Assembly: GCA_023957995.1 (NCBI GenBank)
Contig: JAMLGK010000015.1
Location: 1-64,000, forward strand
Origin: Microthrixaceae bacterium
GTDB taxonomy: Bacteria > Actinomycetota > Acidimicrobiia > Acidimicrobiales > Microtrichaceae
DNA: 64,000 nucleotides
Direction: 5' to 3'
In this document: one piece after another, positions 61,588 to 64,000 of the stretch
How the letters are laid out: every line of letters starts with the position of its first letter
How positions within the stretch are numbered: the first letter of the stretch is position 1
Notes under the pieces: model-generated
What the model was told of the DNA's origin: nothing
The model's database searches: none
What the model saw: only the letters and a program-made list of their open reading frames with translations
Translations under genes and position numbers: made by a program

Positions 61588-62487
61588 CTACGAACCGGTT
61601 CGATAGTCGCCGAAGGGTGCATCTCGTTCCTTCAGGGCGTTGGTGAGACCCTGTTCACGGGACTTGGTGATGAACTCCTCGAACGTGGCCGCCTTGGTAC
61701 CCAACGCACAGAGTTCGGTGCCCTGACGTATCGCCGCGCGCATGCCCATCGCATCCATGGCGCGGTGAACGGTCCGCTTGTTGAGCGACACGATGTCGGT
61801 GGGGATGAGCGCGACCCGCTCTGCCACCGCCAGGACCTCGTCGTCGAGGTCGGCCTCATCGAAGGCCCTGTTGGCCCAGCCGAGCCTCACGGCCTCGTCG
61901 CCCGAGATCGAGTCACCGGTGACCATCATCTCCATGGCCGCTCGCATCCCGAGCATCCAGGCGTGGAAGTGCATGTCGGGAACCCCGAAGCGCACGGCCG
62001 GATATCCCATCTTGGCGTCGTGGGCCACGTAGACCAGATCACAGCCGGTGGCGAGTTCGCTCCCGCCGGCTAGGCAGTAGCCGTGCACCTGGGCGATGAC
62101 CGGCTTGGCCAGGTCCCAGATGCTCATCCAGGTCTCGGTCACGTGGCGCGGCCACTGACCCTCACCCTCGGCAGTGAAGTGCGGCATGTCGACGCCTTCG
62201 TTGGCACCTCCCAGGTCGTAGCCGGCCGAGAAGCAGGTCCCCGCCCCACGCACGATCGTGACCCTCACGTCGGGATCCTGATCAGCCCGTTGGAGGGCAT
62301 CGATCAGCTCCGCGCGGAGTTGGTGGCTCAGCGCGTTCCGCTTGTCGGGTCGGTTGAGCGTGAGCCGGCGCACGTGAGGCGCCGGATCATCTGTCAGGAG
62401 CACTTCGGGTTTGGATCCGAGCGCTGGTTGGTTTCCCTGGGTGGACGGGGTCTGGCCCGCCCCGTATCCGTCGCCGCTGCGAGTCAT
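61588..62487 (-). CDS. Enoyl-CoA hydratase family protein (crotonase)
   Basis: A 299-aa crotonase. 'RRLTLNRPDKRNALSHQLRA' binds CoA; 'GAGTCFSAGYDLGGANEG' and 'AQVHGYCLAGGSELATGCDLV' form the oxyanion hole, and 'AVRFGVPDMHFHAWMLGMRAAMEMMVTG' (positions about 164-191) the active-site wall. It is longer than usual at the N-terminus by about 30 residues. The ATG at 62487 lies only 9 bp from a KstR-like box, so a bound repressor would sit on its promoter or start. It is divergent from the long acyl-CoA dehydrogenase. Confidence 0.93.
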   Translation of the reverse strand: MTRSGDGYGAGQTPSTQGNQPALGSKPEVLLTDDPAPHVRRLTLNRPDKRNALSHQLRAELIDALQRADQDPDVRVTIVRGAGTCFSAGYDLGGANEGVDMPHFTAEGEGQWPRHVTETWMSIWDLAKPVIAQVHGYCLAGGSELATGCDLVYVAHDAKMGYPAVRFGVPDMHFHAWMLGMRAAMEMMVTGDSISGDEAVRLGWANRAFDEADLDDEVLAVAERVALIPTDIVSLNKRTVHRAMDAMGMRAAIRQGTELCALGTKAATFEEFITKSREQGLTNALKERDAPFGDYRTGS

Positions 62488-62496
62488 GGGCCCAAG

Positions 62497-62510
62497 TAGA
62501 ACACGTTCTC
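62497..62510. promoter_or_regulatory. KstR-like operator, divergent echA-fadE promoter
   Basis: TAGAACACGTTCTC, the same 14-mer as at 60307, lies between the divergent crotonase (start 62487) and acyl-CoA dehydrogenase (start 62569) genes. Confidence 0.65.
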
Positions 62511-62568
62511 GCACGGAACGTCGAGCCTGCCCTACCATCGGCGCGCCACCAACGAGCGAGGATCCCTC

Positions 62569-64000
62569 ATGTCGATCGCCATCACCGATGACCACAGAGC
62601 CCTAGCGGAGACGGCTGCGAGTTTCCTGGAGAATCGCGACGCCATCGGCAGCGCCCGGGAGCTGCTCGAGTCCTCCGATGAGGCCCTGCCTGCGCTGTGG
62701 GACGAACTGGTGTCGCTGGGTTGGCTCGGACTGCACCTGCCCGAACAGTACGGAGGTTCGGGGTTCGGACTCGAAGAACTCGTGATCGTCGTCGAGGAGT
62801 GCGGCCGTACGGTGACTCCCGGTCCTCTGGTGCCGACGGTCATCGCCAGCGCCGTGCTGAACGCCTTTGCCGACGATGAGACCAAGGCCCGACTTCTGCC
62901 GGGACTCGCCGATGGATCCATCACCGCTGGGGTGGGGCTGGCCGGTGATCTGAGCATCGCTGATGGCACCGCATCGGGTGCGGCAGGCACGGTTCTCGGC
63001 GGCGGACAGGCAGAGATCCTCCTTGTCGGAGCGGGCGACGACGTGGTCGTGGTGCAGATGGGCGACGGGGTTTCGGTGCAGAGCCCACCCAACCTGGATC
63101 CGACCAGACGGTCGGCACGGGTGACCCTCGACGGCGCACCCGTCACCGTGCTGGAGGGTGGTCGCCAGGTGCTGACCGACCTGGCAAGGCTGATCCTGTC
63201 GGCCGAGGCGGTGGGACTCGCGGGCGCCTGCACCGACAGCGCGGCGGCCTATGCCAAGGAGCGCGTCCAGTTCGGTCGGGTGATCGGCACCTTCCAGGCC
63301 GTGAAGCACCACTGCGCCAACATGGCCGTCGCCAGCGAACTCGCCACCTCTGCTGTGTGGGATGCAGCAAAGGCCGCTGCCACCGGCGGGGACCAGCTGA
63401 GCTTCACCGCTGCGGTGGCCGCGACGCTCGCCGCGCCGGCCGCAGACCTCTGCGCGAACCTGAACACCCAGGTCCACGGTGGGATCGCCATCACCTGGGA
63501 ACACGATGCACACCTCTACATGCGGCGTGCCACAACCCTGTTGGGCTACCTCCGCCCCGACGTAGCGGCAGCCGACCTCGTCGAGTTGAGCCGCAGGGGC
63601 GTCGCCCGCGGCAAACAGGTCGAACTCCCCGCCGAGGCGGAACCGATCCGCGAGGAGGTGCGTGCGTTCGCCGAGTCGATCAAGGAGCTCCCGGCCGAGG
63701 AGCAGCGCTCACGACTCATCGAGACCGGCTACGTGATGCCCCACTGGCCGAAGCCCTACGGTCGCGAGGCCGGAGCGATCGAACAGCTCGTGATCGAACA
63801 GGAATTCGGCCGCGCCGGGGTGAAGCGACCCAGCTACGGCATCACCGCCTGGAACATCCTCACGATCATCCAGCACGCCACCGAGGACCAGGCAGCCAGG
63901 TGGGTGCTTCCGGCGCTCAACCAGGAAGTGATCTGGTGCCAGCTCTTCAGCGAACCCGACGCCGGTTCTGATGCAGCCGGTGTCAAGACCAGGGCCACGC
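62569..64000 (+). CDS. Two-unit acyl-CoA dehydrogenase (FadE34-like), cut by window end
   Basis: The first 477 codons of an open frame that runs off the window. Residues 1-340 form a complete acyl-CoA dehydrogenase unit ('LPEQYGGSGFGLEELVIVVEE', 'YAKERVQFGRVIGTFQAVKH', 'VHGGIAITWEHDAHLYMRRA'). A second unit then begins ('VRAFAESIKELPAEEQ', 'MPHWPKPYGREAGAIEQLVI', 'VIWCQLFSEPDAGSDAAGV'). This head-to-tail layout is known from the mycobacterial sterol side-chain enzyme FadE34, about 700 aa long. The first unit lacks the usual Q-L-x-S-E-P-x-A-G-S-D segment, so it may be the non-catalytic half. The ATG at 62569 follows GAGGATC. Confidence 0.9.
   Translation, partial: MSIAITDDHRALAETAASFLENRDAIGSARELLESSDEALPALWDELVSLGWLGLHLPEQYGGSGFGLEELVIVVEECGRTVTPGPLVPTVIASAVLNAFADDETKARLLPGLADGSITAGVGLAGDLSIADGTASGAAGTVLGGGQAEILLVGAGDDVVVVQMGDGVSVQSPPNLDPTRRSARVTLDGAPVTVLEGGRQVLTDLARLILSAEAVGLAGACTDSAAAYAKERVQFGRVIGTFQAVKHHCANMAVASELATSAVWDAAKAAATGGDQLSFTAAVAATLAAPAADLCANLNTQVHGGIAITWEHDAHLYMRRATTLLGYLRPDVAAADLVELSRRGVARGKQVELPAEAEPIREEVRAFAESIKELPAEEQRSRLIETGYVMPHWPKPYGREAGAIEQLVIEQEFGRAGVKRPSYGITAWNILTIIQHATEDQAARWVLPALNQEVIWCQLFSEPDAGSDAAGVKTRAT

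Overview
This 64 kb window is high-GC, densely coding chromosomal DNA with no gene-free stretch above about 230 bases and no tRNA, rRNA, CRISPR array or insertion sequence that I could find. The gene content suggests an environmental actinobacterium, most likely of the Acidimicrobiia type. It holds many crotonases, acyl-CoA dehydrogenases, luciferase-like (LLM) flavin/F420 oxidoreductases, Ddn-type deazaflavin nitroreductases, YceI proteins, SnoaL-like proteins, and a DUF222/HNH nuclease. At least eight genes carry a -10-like TANNNT hexamer 6-7 nt before the start codon, which is the hallmark of leaderless transcripts in Actinobacteria. The taxonomic assignment is inference from this content.

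Layout. 0-7.4 kb: YceI protein, crotonases, catalase, Ddn-like reductase, Old Yellow Enzyme, aldehyde dehydrogenase. 7.5-15.2 kb, plus strand: D-aminoacylase-like hydrolase with a SnoaL partner, MsrA, LLM enzyme, then a carotenoid oxygenase / lipoprotein / Rieske oxygenase operon. 15.3-20.2 kb, minus strand: double-MaoC hydratase, SelO, and a secreted CSLREA/beta-helix protein. 20.3-21.9 kb: a TerB-like/Coq4-like protein divergent from a small YceI protein. 21.9-27.3 kb: imelysin / di-haem DUF1111 / imelysin operon divergent from an HTTM membrane protein, with a 20-bp palindrome between them. 27.4-36.8 kb: TauD dioxygenase, EthD, pirin fragment, LLM, FAH-family and antiporter genes, an amidohydrolase-MarR pair, a hydrolase. 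36.9-46.6 kb: TetR-P450-nitronate monooxygenase operon, LLM enzyme, acyl-CoA ligase, SDR, nitroreductase, DUF222/HNH protein, EBP-like membrane protein. 46.6-52 kb: a YceI-cytochrome-copper monooxygenase fusion, a Ddn-SnoaL fusion, a PHB-depolymerase-like lipoprotein, a methyltransferase. 52-57.1 kb: a translationally coupled ABC transporter and two-component system. 57.2-64 kb: amidohydrolase, Gfo/Idh/MocA and PPOX proteins, acyl-CoA dehydrogenase, crotonase, and a two-unit acyl-CoA dehydrogenase cut by the window end.

How it fits together. The main theme is uptake, activation and oxidation of hydrophobic, isoprenoid- or sterol-like compounds. Four sites resembling the mycobacterial KstR (sterol regulator) operator TnnAACnnGTTnnA lie upstream of the acyl-CoA ligase, the two acyl-CoA dehydrogenases with the divergent crotonase, and the aldehyde dehydrogenase/amidohydrolase promoter region. 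The long dehydrogenase at the end has the two-unit layout of FadE34, a sterol side-chain enzyme. A P450 and an EBP-like (sterol isomerase superfamily) protein lie nearby. A separate theme is metal handling: the imelysin cluster and the haem/copper fusion protein.

Short tandem duplications (12-18 bp period) recur through the window. Those inside genes are all multiples of three.
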